Source: Alteromonas gracilis
GTDB taxonomy: Bacteria; Pseudomonadota; Gammaproteobacteria; Enterobacterales; Alteromonadaceae
Reading direction: 5' to 3'
Assembly: GCF_002993325.1 (NCBI RefSeq)
Contig: NZ_PVNO01000022.1
Location: forward strand, 104,270 to 168,269
Length of the DNA: 64,000 nucleotides
The position numbers and the translations under genes are program-made. Every line of letters begins with the position of its first letter. Position 1 is the first letter of the stretch. Of this stretch, positions 8,840 through 18,067 are shown one piece after another. The notes beneath the pieces were generated by a model. The model did not search any database and had not been told where the DNA came from. It was given only the letters and a program-made list of their open reading frames with translations.

Positions 8840-9733
8840 ATGAAATCACATTATAAATCGTTAATTCATTCGGTCGTTTTTTTGACTAATTTCAGAATTG
8901 TTGCTTCAGGAAAATGGATAATTTTTATTTTGGCCGCTGTTACTTGTGGTTCGATAAACTATTTTCTAAATTCTGCATCGTATGGTGATATCGCGCCACA
9001 AACCGGTCATTATATAACCTGCAAGACTGGTCTTGAGGGTAACAATGATGTTTTTTCTGTTTATGTCACCGATGGCAGAATCGCAGAAATGGCTAGCGAG
9101 CGTTTGTGTGATGATAAAATCATCAAGCGTCAATATGGCGAGGTCAAGGTAACTATTGGTCAAAGCGACTATGACACTTTCCGTTACATTAACCACGGTG
9201 TAGTTAATCTAGCGCTGGTAAAGAGCAACGTGGTTGATGCGTTTGGCGCAGATCAAATATATGGATTAACGAAAATAGCTTCCCATCCAGATTATTCAGC
9301 GTTTTTTATTGCCTTGAGAGAGCGACCACAGCTTTCAAAAGAGTATTTGCTAGGAAAAAGCATTGGACTTTTAGATTATCCAAGCAGCCGCTCTGGCCAC
9401 ATTGTGCCGAAAACCGTGATACAAAATATTGGGTTAAGTGACAGCAACGTAAACATTGTTTACTACAGTTCTCATAAAGAATTAAGGCGAGCATTACTCG
9501 CCGGCGAAATCGATATAATTTCGTCCTACTGGGCTGAAGAAGATAGTGAGAACTTTTCCAAAAACTATGCAACGCCCCTCCAAGAGGATGTCAGCGGCAT
9601 GCAGTGGTACTTGAAAATGCTTACGCAAAACACGGATTTATTTTGCGCTATGCAAACGGTTGTAAACGAGATAGCTATGTCACACCCAAGGCCTTATTAC
9701 AAAACGATTACACTTGAAGAAGGCTGTAACTAA
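8840..9733 (+). CDS. PhnD-like periplasmic solute-binding protein, membrane-anchored
   Basis: A 297-residue protein. One hydrophobic helix near the N-terminus (WIIFILAAVTCGSINYFL, about residues 27-45) is followed by a domain resembling PhnD/phosphonate-type substrate-binding proteins: early VTIGQSDYDTFRYINHGVVNLALVKSNVV, then LLGKSIGLLDYPSSRSGHIVPKTVI, which matches the 'l.gk..a..dp.S.SG...p...l' signature, then AGEIDIISSYW. No ABC permease or ATPase is nearby; instead the next gene overlaps its stop by one base. That points to a sensory rather than a transport role (inference). The anchor could also be an uncleaved signal peptide. Confidence 0.7.
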   Translation: MKSHYKSLIHSVVFLTNFRIVASGKWIIFILAAVTCGSINYFLNSASYGDIAPQTGHYITCKTGLEGNNDVFSVYVTDGRIAEMASERLCDDKIIKRQYGEVKVTIGQSDYDTFRYINHGVVNLALVKSNVVDAFGADQIYGLTKIASHPDYSAFFIALRERPQLSKEYLLGKSIGLLDYPSSRSGHIVPKTVIQNIGLSDSNVNIVYYSSHKELRRALLAGEIDIISSYWAEEDSENFSKNYATPLQEDVSGMQWYLKMLTQNTDLFCAMQTVVNEIAMSHPRPYYKTITLEEGCN

Positions 9734-10686
9734 TGAGTAATAAATCTCTCAACTGGAAGCCTAAGCCTTTTATCTTTTTTATATTCTTTGCACTTTTTGC
9801 GTGTATACAGTGTGTGGCTCTCGTCGCACAATACTGGTCTCATCAATCATCAATTCATGAAGCAGTCGATAAGGTAGAACGAAGAATAAGCTTGGATAGC
9901 GCCTTTCTTGACGTAGGAAACAGCACGCTCAATACGCCCGTCAATCAATTTGCAATTATTAGGTATTTAGAGAAACTCAACAAGGCGCTCAAAGATGGAG
10001 ATTATCCAGTTCTTGTAAAGAGTATTCAGTTTGTTGAGGACGATAAAGAAGACTTCACATCTTTCAGTTCTGTTATTAATGCTAATTTCAAAAACGCAGA
10101 ACAAACGATTACCGTAGAAATTCGAGCAGTTGGAACGCTAAGTGCGCTCTCTTTTAGCTGGACTGCACTGCTGTCGTCACTACTATTGACCCCTATTTTC
10201 AGTGTCTCAAATAAGGTTAAAAAGAAACCGACGTCGCTAGAAGAAGTGATTCCTCCTTCACCGAAGCTGGTAATTAATCTTCAGGAAAAGACAATTTCAA
10301 ATGGTATCGACGATAAGGTTGTTATCCTGCAAAACAAACCACTTTGCTTTTACACTGCACTAGTGAAATATTGCATTGAACACCCCGGTGTACCACTCCC
10401 CCCGCACAAAGATGTGCCAAGTGAATTACTAGCCCTTGCAAATAAAAGTTTTGGTCGCTTAATTGAACTTGGCCACACAAAACGTAAGCGCCCAGATTTC
10501 AATGCAAATCTTGATAAGACGTTAAGCGAAATTAGAGCCGCTCTAGACGAAGTGTTCTCTTCATTCAGTGAAGAGAAAGAAACGTATTACCCACCGCGGG
10601 CTCAGGGTGAGGGTTCTCGGTCTAAACAACACTCTTACGCAATACCATCTATCAAGCAAGAGGATATAACAATCATTGGTAACTAA
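9733..10686 (+). CDS. Membrane protein with possible C-terminal winged-helix domain
   Basis: A 317-residue protein whose ATG overlaps the upstream TAA by one base (translational coupling). A hydrophobic segment (FIFFIFFALFACIQCVALVAQYW, about residues 14-36) and a second one (LSFSWTALLSSLLLTPIFSV, about 137-156) bracket a roughly 100-residue periplasmic part. The C-terminal 155 residues are cytoplasmic. Its 'VINLQEKTISNG..KVVILQNKPLCFYTALVKYC' run and the late 'LDKTLSEIRAALDEVF' helix resemble the layout of OmpR-type winged helices. I do not recognise a named family. Paired with the PhnD-like protein it could be a membrane-bound sensor-regulator, which is a hypothesis. Confidence 0.65.
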   Translation: MSNKSLNWKPKPFIFFIFFALFACIQCVALVAQYWSHQSSIHEAVDKVERRISLDSAFLDVGNSTLNTPVNQFAIIRYLEKLNKALKDGDYPVLVKSIQFVEDDKEDFTSFSSVINANFKNAEQTITVEIRAVGTLSALSFSWTALLSSLLLTPIFSVSNKVKKKPTSLEEVIPPSPKLVINLQEKTISNGIDDKVVILQNKPLCFYTALVKYCIEHPGVPLPPHKDVPSELLALANKSFGRLIELGHTKRKRPDFNANLDKTLSEIRAALDEVFSSFSEEKETYYPPRAQGEGSRSKQHSYAIPSIKQEDITIIGN

Positions 10687-10874
10687 CTAAAAACTGACCA
10701 CTTGGAGAGCTTTTTGTCATTTTTTGCTAATTAAGTAAACAGCCTGCAATGCCTTGAAAATACAATAAAGTTCTAGCAAAGACCGATCCAAAAACAGATA
10801 ACTTGTGAATATATCATTGATTCGCGAGGCCTAAACGCGTATCTTTGCACCAACAAAACCAGCTTTATAGTACT

Positions 10875-11498
10875 ATGCAATCGCCACTTATTATTGCCAT
10901 TTCTGGGGCTTCAGGCTCTGGGAAGTCTCTTTTTACAAAAAATTTGTTCAACGGCTTCAGTGCTCAGGGTCGTCCTGTTCAAGTGCTGCGTGAAGATCAT
11001 TATTATCGTGCGCAAGACCATCTTCCGATGGAACAGCGCGAGAAAAATAATTACGATCACCCTAATGCCTTTGAACACGAACTATTAAAAGCACATCTGC
11101 AAGCTTTGCGCGAAGGTCAGCCGATTGATTATCCGCACTACTGCTATAAAACGCATACTCGATTACCTGAAACAGAACGCCTTAATCCGGCTCCTGTTAT
11201 CATTCTCGAGGGTATTATGTTGTTGGCTCGAACAGATTTGCTCCCTCTTTATGACGTTAAGATTTTTATTGATACGCCTTTAGATATTTGTCTGATGCGC
11301 AGGATGATGCGTGACCTTAAAGAACGTGGTCGCAGTATCGAATCTGTTGCTAAACAGTACGAAGAGACTGTAAAGCCTATGTATCATCAATTTATCGAAC
11401 CAAGCCGCTTCACTGCCGACGTAGTAGTGACGCAAGGTGGCAAAAACCAAATTGCATTAGATGTGATCAAATCACACATTCAGCAAGCGCTTCTTTAA
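10875..11498 (+). CDS. udk: Uridine kinase
   Basis: A 207-residue P-loop kinase of the phosphoribulokinase/uridine kinase family. The Walker A motif GASGSGKS is at residues 10-17, with YDHPNAFEHELL near 57 and the substrate-site DTPLDICLMRRMMRDLKERGRS near 130. It phosphorylates uridine and cytidine with ATP or GTP for pyrimidine salvage. The ATG at 10875 gives the usual length; an in-frame TTG at 10845 would add ten residues, and neither has a strong ribosome-binding site. The next gene, a nucleoside transporter, follows after 12 bases, so uptake and phosphorylation are encoded together. Confidence 0.9.
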   Translation: MQSPLIIAISGASGSGKSLFTKNLFNGFSAQGRPVQVLREDHYYRAQDHLPMEQREKNNYDHPNAFEHELLKAHLQALREGQPIDYPHYCYKTHTRLPETERLNPAPVIILEGIMLLARTDLLPLYDVKIFIDTPLDICLMRRMMRDLKERGRSIESVAKQYEETVKPMYHQFIEPSRFTADVVVTQGGKNQIALDVIKSHIQQALL

Positions 11499-11510
11499 GG
11501 GAACATTTCT

Positions 11511-12722
11511 ATGGTAAGTTTACTGGGCATTGCAGTCCTTCTGGGTATTGCTTTTGCGTTATCATCAGCGAAACGCAGTATAAATTTGCGCACCGTGGGT
11601 GGCGCATTTGCTATTCAAGCATCCGTTGGCGCATTTGTCCTGTATTCTGAGCCTGGAAAAGAGGTTCTGTTAGCTTCAACAGAGTTTGTTGCCAATATTA
11701 TTGCTTACAGCCAAGATGGAATTAACTTTTTGTTTGGCCCTATTGGCGACAAATCTATAGCCTTTATATTTGCGTTTAATGTACTTCCGGTTATCGTATT
11801 TTTCTCCTCCTTGATTGCAGTTCTTTATCATTTAAAAGTGATGAATATCGTAATAAAGATCATCGGTGGCGCGCTACAAAAGCTATTGGGAACAAGCAAA
11901 TCCGAATCAATGTCTTCGGCCGCTAATATCTTTGTTGGGCAAACTGAAGCGCCATTGGTCGTGCGCCCTTTTATTCCTAATATGACCACGTCTGAATTAT
12001 TTGCGGTTATGGTGGGTGGATTGGCTTCTATTGCGGGTTCGGTAATGGCCGGATATGCAGGTATGGGGGTAGAGTTAAAATACCTACTTGCAGCCAGCTT
12101 TATGGCTGCTCCTGGAGGGTTGCTGATGGCAAAAATAATATTGCCAGAGACAAACACCGACAGCATAGAATCTAAAAATGTGGAAGCGGAAGATACCGCT
12201 TACGCTAACGTGTTTGACGCTGCCGCCAGTGGCGCATCGTCAGGTATGCAGCTTGCGCTAAATGTGGGCGCAATGCTACTCGCTTTCATAGCACTTATAG
12301 CGATGCTCAACGGCCTTATAGGCTGGAGTGCAGGGCTATTTGGCTATGAAAACGTAACGTTTGAAGGGATCCTGGGTTATGTACTTCAACCTCTTGCATG
12401 GGCAATCGGCGTCCCATGGGAAGAAGCACAACTTGCAGGCAGCTTTATTGGTCAGAAAATGGTGGTGAACGAATTTGTTGCCTACCTTAACTTCTTGGAA
12501 AACCAAGCACAGCTATCTGAAGCGTCTCAGGCCATTATCACCTTTGCTCTTTGTGGTTTTGCAAACTTCTCTTCTATCGCAATCTTGATGGGTGGAATTG
12601 GTGTAATGGCACCAACACGCAGAAATGAAATTGCGCGATTAGGATTAAAAGCAGTTATCGCAGCTACGCTATCTAATTTAATGAGTGCCGCACTAGCAGG
12701 CTTTTTCCTCTCTCTAGGTTAA
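11511..12722 (+). CDS. nupC: NupC-type concentrative nucleoside transporter
   Basis: A 403-residue inner-membrane protein with about ten hydrophobic helices. The CNT signature is visible as [20 protein letters not shown] (near residue 140), which includes the QTEAP nucleoside-site motif, and later [17 protein letters not shown] and [17 protein letters not shown]. The family couples nucleoside import to H+ or Na+. Length matches E. coli NupC (400). An AAGGGAA lies nine bases before the ATG. It follows udk by 12 bases and is surely co-transcribed with it. Confidence 0.95.
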   Translation: MVSLLGIAVLLGIAFALSSAKRSINLRTVGGAFAIQASVGAFVLYSEPGKEVLLASTEFVANIIAYSQDGINFLFGPIGDKSIAFIFAFNVLPVIVFFSSLIAVLYHLKVMNIVIKIIGGALQKLLGTSKSESMSSAANIFVGQTEAPLVVRPFIPNMTTSELFAVMVGGLASIAGSVMAGYAGMGVELKYLLAASFMAAPGGLLMAKIILPETNTDSIESKNVEAEDTAYANVFDAAASGASSGMQLALNVGAMLLAFIALIAMLNGLIGWSAGLFGYENVTFEGILGYVLQPLAWAIGVPWEEAQLAGSFIGQKMVVNEFVAYLNFLENQAQLSEASQAIITFALCGFANFSSIAILMGGIGVMAPTRRNEIARLGLKAVIAATLSNLMSAALAGFFLSLG

Positions 12723-12736
12723 AGATCATTAAATTA

Positions 12737-12772
12737 GACCAGTTGGTCAAGAAAAAACTAGACTAACTAGTC
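12737..12772 (+). promoter_or_regulatory. Two tandem palindromes upstream of the 2OG oxygenase gene
   Basis: GACCA-GT-TGGTC (12737-12748) and GACTA-AC-TAGTC (12761-12772) are perfect dyads with centres 24 bp apart. The first continues into AAGAAAAAA exactly as the site before the TonB receptor (8636-8660) does. They lie 120-155 bases before the oxygenase start, in the gap after nupC. A common dimeric regulator is inferred; none is encoded in this window next to either gene. Confidence 0.5.
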
Positions 12773-12891
12773 AGGTTTCTGTAAATTACGCGCCAATTCA
12801 TCGCGGGGTTGATTTATGTCAATTTCTGCGACTTTTTTCTGTAGCCCGTCTACCTTTATAATGCCGCAGTCAAAATATACGGGATAAAGTT

Positions 12892-13731
12892 ATGCAATTA
12901 GTTGCTGTTGATTACCAAGCGGAAAACGCACAAGAAGAATTCGTGAAGTCACTTCGCGAGACAGGGTTCGGTGTTTTGAAAAATCACCCTATCCAACAGT
13001 CATTAGTTCAAGGTATTTACGACAATTGGCAGGGCTTCTTCGACAGTGAAGAGAAGAATGATTACCTGTACAACAAAGGTAAACAAGACGGATTTTTCCC
13101 TCAGAGCGTATCTGAGGTAGCTAAAGGCTTTACGAAAAAAGATATTAAAGAGTATTACCACTTCTATCCATGGGGTCAGTGCCCTGAAGCACTACGTCCT
13201 CAAATTTCTCAATATTATGAGGAAGCAAACACGCTAGCGAAAGAGCTGTTGGGTTGGATAGAAAAGCATTCTCCTTCAGAGGTGAGTGATAAGTACAGTC
13301 AACCGCTAGGCGACATGATCAAAGATTCAGATCAAACCTTGCTACGTATACTGCACTACCCACCACTGAAAGGTGATGAAGAAGTAGACGCAATTCGCGC
13401 CGCTGCGCACGAAGATATTAACTTGATTACTATCTTACCTGCGGCTAACGAGCCAGGATTGCAAGTACAAGCTAAAGACGGTAGTTGGATTGACGTTCCT
13501 TGTGATTTCGGGAACTTAATTGTGAATATTGGCGACATGCTTCAAGAAGCATCAGGCGAATACTTCCCATCAACTACTCATAGGGTTGTAAACCCAGACG
13601 GTGCTGATATGACGAAATCTCGTATCTCGTTGCCACTGTTTTTACACCCACGACCAGATGTTGTTCTTTCAGAACGTCATACCGCAGGGTCATACCTGCA
13701 AGAGCGCCTTCGTGAGCTGGGCGTTATATAA
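12892..13731 (+). CDS. 2-oxoglutarate/Fe(II)-dependent dioxygenase, isopenicillin-N-synthase type
   Basis: A 279-residue cytosolic enzyme. The iron ligands are His173-x-Asp175 (in AAHEDINLI) and His230 (in TTHRVVNP); the 2-oxoglutarate-binding Arg244-x-Ser246 is in KSRISLPLFLHPRP. The N-terminal FGVLKNHPI segment is the usual DIOX_N start. The fold is shared with IPNS, ACC oxidase and gibberellin oxidases, so substrate cannot be assigned. It is a single-gene unit followed by a strong terminator, and its promoter region carries the palindrome shared with the TonB receptor. Confidence 0.88.
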   Translation: MQLVAVDYQAENAQEEFVKSLRETGFGVLKNHPIQQSLVQGIYDNWQGFFDSEEKNDYLYNKGKQDGFFPQSVSEVAKGFTKKDIKEYYHFYPWGQCPEALRPQISQYYEEANTLAKELLGWIEKHSPSEVSDKYSQPLGDMIKDSDQTLLRILHYPPLKGDEEVDAIRAAAHEDINLITILPAANEPGLQVQAKDGSWIDVPCDFGNLIVNIGDMLQEASGEYFPSTTHRVVNPDGADMTKSRISLPLFLHPRPDVVLSERHTAGSYLQERLRELGVI

Positions 13732-13761
13732 ATTAAGTTCCTTTTGTAGTGTTATTCTTTT

Positions 13762-13788
13762 GCCGCAGCTAGTCTGCGGCTTTTTTTT
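13762..13788 (+). terminator. Terminator after the 2OG oxygenase gene
   Basis: GCCGCAG (13762-13768) pairs with CTGCGGC (13774-13780) and eight T residues follow. The T tract reaches the stop codon of the convergent lipoprotein gene. Confidence 0.92.
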
Positions 13789-14944
13789 ACCTACTAGCTA
13801 TTGCTGCAAGCTTTGAAGTATAGCGTTGCCTATCCTGCTCGTTGGGTGAATGCTTAACGGCCTGCTGTAAATAGCGCTGGGCTTCACTCACATCCCCTAA
13901 CTCGTGTTGTGCTTTCGCCATGCCAAAGAGTAACTCATGACGGCTTTTATCCAGCCTTAGGCCTTTTTCGTAGTGGCTAATTGCTATCTCGATATCACCA
14001 GAATCGAATGCTTGCTCTCCCAAGATATAATGGTAAAAAGGATTGGTTTTGCGCTTTGTTTCTACCATTTGAGTAATGCGGGAAGCTTCAACGTCTCTGT
14101 CTTGATAAATATAAAGAATAGATAAATTTTCCCACGCTGTTAGGTTATCGTCATTAAGCGACAGCGCATGTTTATAGGCTATTTCTGCTTGTTCATATTC
14201 ATCGACCATGCGATATAACACGCCCAAGTTAACCCAGCTTTGCTGTAACTCTGGCGATAGCTTCGCCGCTGCACGAAAATAACTGTAGGCTCGGGTGTAA
14301 CTATTGGCCACCAGAGCGTCCGCTCCTTTGTTGTTGTAGTACATTGATATCACTTTGTTAAGAGATACGGCGTTACGCGGAAAATAATTTCGTAACATCT
14401 GAGGGTCGAAATCCACATCAGCCCAAGCGCCGCCAAGGGCTGCAACTACACCATCGTTAGGCACTGATACTCGCAAATTAATATGGCCATTGAGCAGGCT
14501 ATATCCGTCTCGACGCGTCCAATATTCAGGGATATCTACCTCGTAGAATGTCGCATTGAGACCCACATGCTCAGCAAGAGCGTAAGTCATAATTGATAAT
14601 GAAAGGCAATTTGCCGCGCGGTTGTGGAAAGTTGTATTCGCAGTAGTATTTGCGCTGTTGCGATAAAGCATACCTTGATCGGCATGATCGAATATTGCCT
14701 TAACCAAGCCTTTCACATTCTTTTGTAAGATGCTCTTCTCATACACCGCTTTTTCCGCAAAGCGCTTTGCGTCTTCATCTAAGAAAAATATCTCTTCAGG
14801 GGTTTCAACGGGAAACAAGCTGTATGTAGGAAACAGGCTGTCATTAAGTAAGGTGGGCGCAGCGTTAGTCGTTTCTGTTTCAGTAGACTTACACGCCCCT
14901 ATGATAAGACAAAACATTAATAAGGCAGTTACTCGAGCATTCAT
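13787..14944 (-). CDS. Lipoprotein with transglutaminase-like core and TPR repeats
   Basis: A 385-residue protein. The signal ends in a lipobox (LIIGAC, Cys about residue 18). A transglutaminase/SirB1-like region follows with Cys in AANCLSLSIM (about 110), His in LLNGHINLRV (about 153) and Asp in WADVDFDPQ (about 174): a plausible Cys-His-Asp triad. The C-terminal half is five to six TPR units (AYSYFRAAAKLSPELQQSWVNLG, AEIAYKHALSLNDDNLTAWENLS and so on). The ATG at 14944 is preferred over the GTG at 14953, which leaves no room for a ribosome-binding site. Such proteins may process or bind periplasmic or outer-membrane proteins; exact role unknown. Confidence 0.82.
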   Translation of the reverse strand: MNARVTALLMFCLIIGACKSTETETTNAAPTLLNDSLFPTYSLFPVETPEEIFFLDEDAKRFAEKAVYEKSILQKNVKGLVKAIFDHADQGMLYRNSANTTANTTFHNRAANCLSLSIMTYALAEHVGLNATFYEVDIPEYWTRRDGYSLLNGHINLRVSVPNDGVVAALGGAWADVDFDPQMLRNYFPRNAVSLNKVISMYYNNKGADALVANSYTRAYSYFRAAAKLSPELQQSWVNLGVLYRMVDEYEQAEIAYKHALSLNDDNLTAWENLSILYIYQDRDVEASRITQMVETKRKTNPFYHYILGEQAFDSGDIEIAISHYEKGLRLDKSRHELLFGMAKAQHELGDVSEAQRYLQQAVKHSPNEQDRQRYTSKLAAIASR

Positions 14945-15228
14945 TTCAGGCACCCTTTTTTGTACTCGATGTTATAAGTATAGCTCACCACCCCACATTT
15001 ACATTTTATTTACATCTCGCCTTTTTAGCTATTCGGCGCAAGTGTTTATCTCGTGCTTTTCCGGGGCGAAGCAAGCTTTTTGTAAGATTACGGAAAGTTA
15101 ATCATCAATTAGTACCTTTCTACCGTAACCATTGTCAGTTCAGTAACGCTCGCTAGCTGAATGAAGTGGCAAGTAACTAGAGAGCACATAATTTCGTGTT
15201 AAATTTTTAATCATGTATAGGAAATAGT

Positions 15229-15735
15229 ATGAAAAAGTTAATTAGTGCGTTTGTCGTTATTCTTTTTAGTGCTTCAGCTTTCGCTGGGCATCATAAAGAT
15301 GCTGAAAATATGGACATCGTAGATACCGCAGCTGGTAACAAAATGTTCTCAACTCTTGTCGCCGCGGTAAAGGCTGCTGATTTAGTGTCGACGTTAAAAG
15401 GTGACGGTCCTTTCACTGTGTTTGCTCCTACTGATGAAGCATTTGCTGCCCTACCAGCTGGTACCGTTGAAATGTTGTTGAAGCCAGAAAACAAGCAAAC
15501 GCTTGTTCAAATTCTGACTTACCACGTTGTAGCAGGTAAAGTGACGGCAGAAGACGTATCAACGCTTTCTAATGCAACAACGGTAGAAGGTAGTCAAGTA
15601 GACATCTCGGCAAAGATGGGCAACGTTATGATCAACAATGCGAAGGTAATTAAAGCGGATATCATGACAAGCAATGGCGTAATTCACGTAATTGATACTG
15701 TATTGCTGCCTGCTGAAGTAGCGGCTGCATTATAA
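15229..15735 (+). CDS. Secreted fasciclin (FAS1) domain protein
   Basis: A 168-residue protein with a signal peptide ([16 protein letters not shown]) and a single FAS1 domain. It shows the H1 motif [19 protein letters not shown] (near residue 60), the YHVVAGKV segment (near 103) and the closing [16 protein letters not shown]1 domains mediate adhesion or matrix contacts outside the cell; small bacterial ones are periplasmic or secreted. It is a single-gene unit with its own terminator. The preceding 280-base gap shows no other feature. Confidence 0.93.
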   Translation: MKKLISAFVVILFSASAFAGHHKDAENMDIVDTAAGNKMFSTLVAAVKAADLVSTLKGDGPFTVFAPTDEAFAALPAGTVEMLLKPENKQTLVQILTYHVVAGKVTAEDVSTLSNATTVEGSQVDISAKMGNVMINNAKVIKADIMTSNGVIHVIDTVLLPAEVAAAL

Positions 15736-15758
15736 TACAAAGAAACTATAAAAGGCTC

Positions 15759-15792
15759 CGAAGCACTGATACGTCAGTGCTTCCGTTTTTTT
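15759..15792 (+). terminator. Terminator after the fasciclin gene
   Basis: GAAGCACTGA (15760-15769) pairs perfectly with TCAGTGCTTC (15774-15783) around TACG, and a run of seven T follows. Confidence 0.93.
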
Positions 15793-15897
15793 AACCGCCC
15801 GATCTTATTCTTTATACTTCTCGTACAAATTCACTTACTAGATGCTAAACAAACTGATTTATTAATAGACGTTACTATAGTCTGAAAAGGAGTTCTT

Positions 15898-16317
15898 ATG
15901 TTTTCGGTATATACCTATAGCATTGCTGGTTTACTGGTAATTTGTTTGACCGTTTTTGTACAGAATATCGTGGCTGCGATTGCACATCGAAAACAGTCAA
16001 CCTATATTCCGGGTAAAGTAAGCGAAGAGTTAAGTCACGACAGTTTTGTTTTTAGAAGCCACAGAACGTTTCATAATTCGTTAGAAAACGTGCATCAATT
16101 CACACTTCCCGCGCTGTTTTGTATTTTTTTAGGTGCCCCGACCAACATTTTGGCATCGCTCATTTGGTTATATGCACTGTGCAGAATTATCCACATGGCC
16201 CTTTACTATGCTATTGCCACTGAAAAGAATCCTAGCCCAAGAAGCTATTTCTACATGATTGGTGTGCTCTGCAACCTTGCCGTTTTCATTCTCGCTTTCT
16301 TCCAATTGTTTACTTAA
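15898..16317 (+). CDS. MAPEG family membrane protein
   Basis: A 139-residue protein with four hydrophobic helices. The MAPEG hallmark RSHRTFHNSLENVHQFTLPALF (about residues 52-73) carries the Arg, Asn and Glu residues that bind glutathione in microsomal glutathione transferases. Bacterial members have unknown substrates. AAAAGGAG lies seven bases before the ATG. The next gene starts 80 bases downstream and may or may not share the transcript. Confidence 0.9.
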   Translation: MFSVYTYSIAGLLVICLTVFVQNIVAAIAHRKQSTYIPGKVSEELSHDSFVFRSHRTFHNSLENVHQFTLPALFCIFLGAPTNILASLIWLYALCRIIHMALYYAIATEKNPSPRSYFYMIGVLCNLAVFILAFFQLFT

Positions 16318-16396
16318 CATCATTTCGATAGACCAGAATTAAATGTTGTTAAATTGAACTTATGTTTAATCCACTTTTGAACCTTACAGGAGTAAT

Positions 16397-17377
16397 GTGT
16401 ATGGTAGATGGTTCCTCCCGCAGATAGGACTGAGTGTGTATAATAAACAGGTCGGCGAACGCACTTTAGATGATTGCACTGTGTTAATTGTCGACGACCA
16501 AGCGAGCAGCAGACTGGTGCTAGAAACGCTACTTGAAGATATGGTTTCTTGCGTTTCTGTAGCATCAGGGCAAGATGCGATCGATTATTGTAAATTTCGC
16601 ACACCAGACTTAATTTTAATGGACGTTTCTATGCCTGAACTTGATGGGCATGAGACAACGCTATTATTAAGAAAAAAACCTTCCCTTGCTAATATTCCTA
16701 TTATTTTTGTCACCTCTTCTAGCTCTGATGAAGACGAAAATAAATGCTGGAATTCTGGATGTGTCGATTTCGTTTTAAAGCCCGTAAACGCATGCACCTT
16801 GCGCAATCGGGTAAAGTCACACCTAAACCATAAGCTGAGATATGATTTACTTGAAAAGCTTATCTACATTGACAAACTCACCGGCGCCTACAACCGACAC
16901 TATCTAGATGACTATCTTCCGCGTTTAGTAAAAGATGGGCTCCGCAATGTTTGTCCTCTTGCCTTAGTCATATTCGATGTGGATTATTTCAAGTTATACA
17001 ATGATATGTATGGGCACTTAGACGGAGATAGCTGTTTATGGAAGGTAAGCAAAACCATCAATGAAGCGCTGCTACGACCCATGGATAAGTTGGTAAGGAT
17101 CGGGGGAGAAGAGTTCTTAGTCATATTGCCTAACACTGATCTTGAAGGCGCAAAGTTGGTGACAGAGCGGTTACTTACTACTGTCTATGACCTCAACCTG
17201 CCCCACGCAGCTTCTGAATATGAACGCGTTACACTGAGTGCAGGGTTAGCGATTAAACAAGCGGACGACAATAAAACCATTGATTATGTCATGTTAGAAG
17301 CAGATAAAAATCTGTATTTGGCAAAGACAGGTGGTCGAAACCAATTGAAAATGCCCTCGCTAACGAAAAGCTTATAA
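16397..17377 (+). CDS. Response regulator with GGDEF output (diguanylate cyclase)
   Basis: A 326-residue protein: REC domain at about residues 27-140 (phospho-acceptor Asp in LILMDVSMPELDG, about residue 76) and GGDEF domain at about 160-320. The active-site loop is intact (GGEEF), with an RxxD inhibitory site (RPMD) exactly five residues before it, so it should make c-di-GMP and be product-inhibited. I chose the GTG at 16397 because CAGGAG lies five bases upstream; no in-frame ATG lies before the REC domain. The overlapping ATG at 16395 opens only a ten-codon frame. No cognate kinase is adjacent. Confidence 0.9.
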   Translation: MYGRWFLPQIGLSVYNKQVGERTLDDCTVLIVDDQASSRLVLETLLEDMVSCVSVASGQDAIDYCKFRTPDLILMDVSMPELDGHETTLLLRKKPSLANIPIIFVTSSSSDEDENKCWNSGCVDFVLKPVNACTLRNRVKSHLNHKLRYDLLEKLIYIDKLTGAYNRHYLDDYLPRLVKDGLRNVCPLALVIFDVDYFKLYNDMYGHLDGDSCLWKVSKTINEALLRPMDKLVRIGGEEFLVILPNTDLEGAKLVTERLLTTVYDLNLPHAASEYERVTLSAGLAIKQADDNKTIDYVMLEADKNLYLAKTGGRNQLKMPSLTKSL

Positions 17378-17381
17378 GTGA

Positions 17382-18062
17382 CTAGCCAAGCTGATACCTT
17401 CCCACTGCTTTTGTATGTAAAAGCGTCTCTAGCCCATCCCCTTGAGTGATACCCAATTCATTCAGCTGTGCGAAAAACAACTGTATAGTAGCGAGCGCAT
17501 CATCTAAAGCATTATGAGCAGGGAATGCGGGTAAATCTAAACGCTGTCGGCACACTGTAAGTGTTGCACTGTTACTCGGTAGCACCTGATGCTGCTTGTT
17601 TAATTGGTACAACGCCAATTGGAGGGTATCGATATACATGATCTCTATTTGAGGAAGCTGGCATTGCTTAAACGCAGAATTTAGCGCCATAAGGTCGAGT
17701 CGGGCATTGTGAAATAATAAAATGTTTTCCTTGAATAGCGACGATATAGCGGTCAATGCTTCTGCTATGTCTTCACCTTGTGCCAGAATATCTTGCGTTA
17801 GTCCATGAATAACTGGGCTTTGCCCCAAATCCCCGTTTGTTTTAATAATATGATAGCCGCTCGAAGAAAGGGCTATACGTCCTGCTCTACCCACCACATA
17901 ACCCATTGACGTAATTTGTGATTTGTCTGCATCTAACGAAGTGAGCTCCAAATCTAACGCTACAAACGTGGTATCGCAAAGACGCCTATCGCGTAGATAG
18001 CGTCTAAATTTATTTCTCTTAAAAAGAAATGAACTACAAGCATGTATAAATTTTTTCATCAT
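17382..18062 (-). CDS. DnaQ-like 3'-5' exonuclease
   Basis: A 226-residue protein of the DEDDh exonuclease group. Exo I is FVALDLELTSLD (Asp and Glu near residues 37-39), Exo II is FHNARLDLMALNSAF (near 115), Exo III is HNALDDALATIQLFF (near 178, with the HxxxxD pattern). It degrades DNA or RNA from the 3' end and resembles the PolC/epsilon-type domain proteins encoded beside acetate symporter genes in other gammaproteobacteria. It starts five bases after the DUF294 gene's stop, so the two form an operon. A role linked to acetate metabolism is not obvious. Confidence 0.88.
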   Translation of the reverse strand: MMKKFIHACSSFLFKRNKFRRYLRDRRLCDTTFVALDLELTSLDADKSQITSMGYVVGRAGRIALSSSGYHIIKTNGDLGQSPVIHGLTQDILAQGEDIAEALTAISSLFKENILLFHNARLDLMALNSAFKQCQLPQIEIMYIDTLQLALYQLNKQHQVLPSNSATLTVCRQRLDLPAFPAHNALDDALATIQLFFAQLNELGITQGDGLETLLHTKAVGRYQLG

Positions 18063-18067
18063 AGCGG

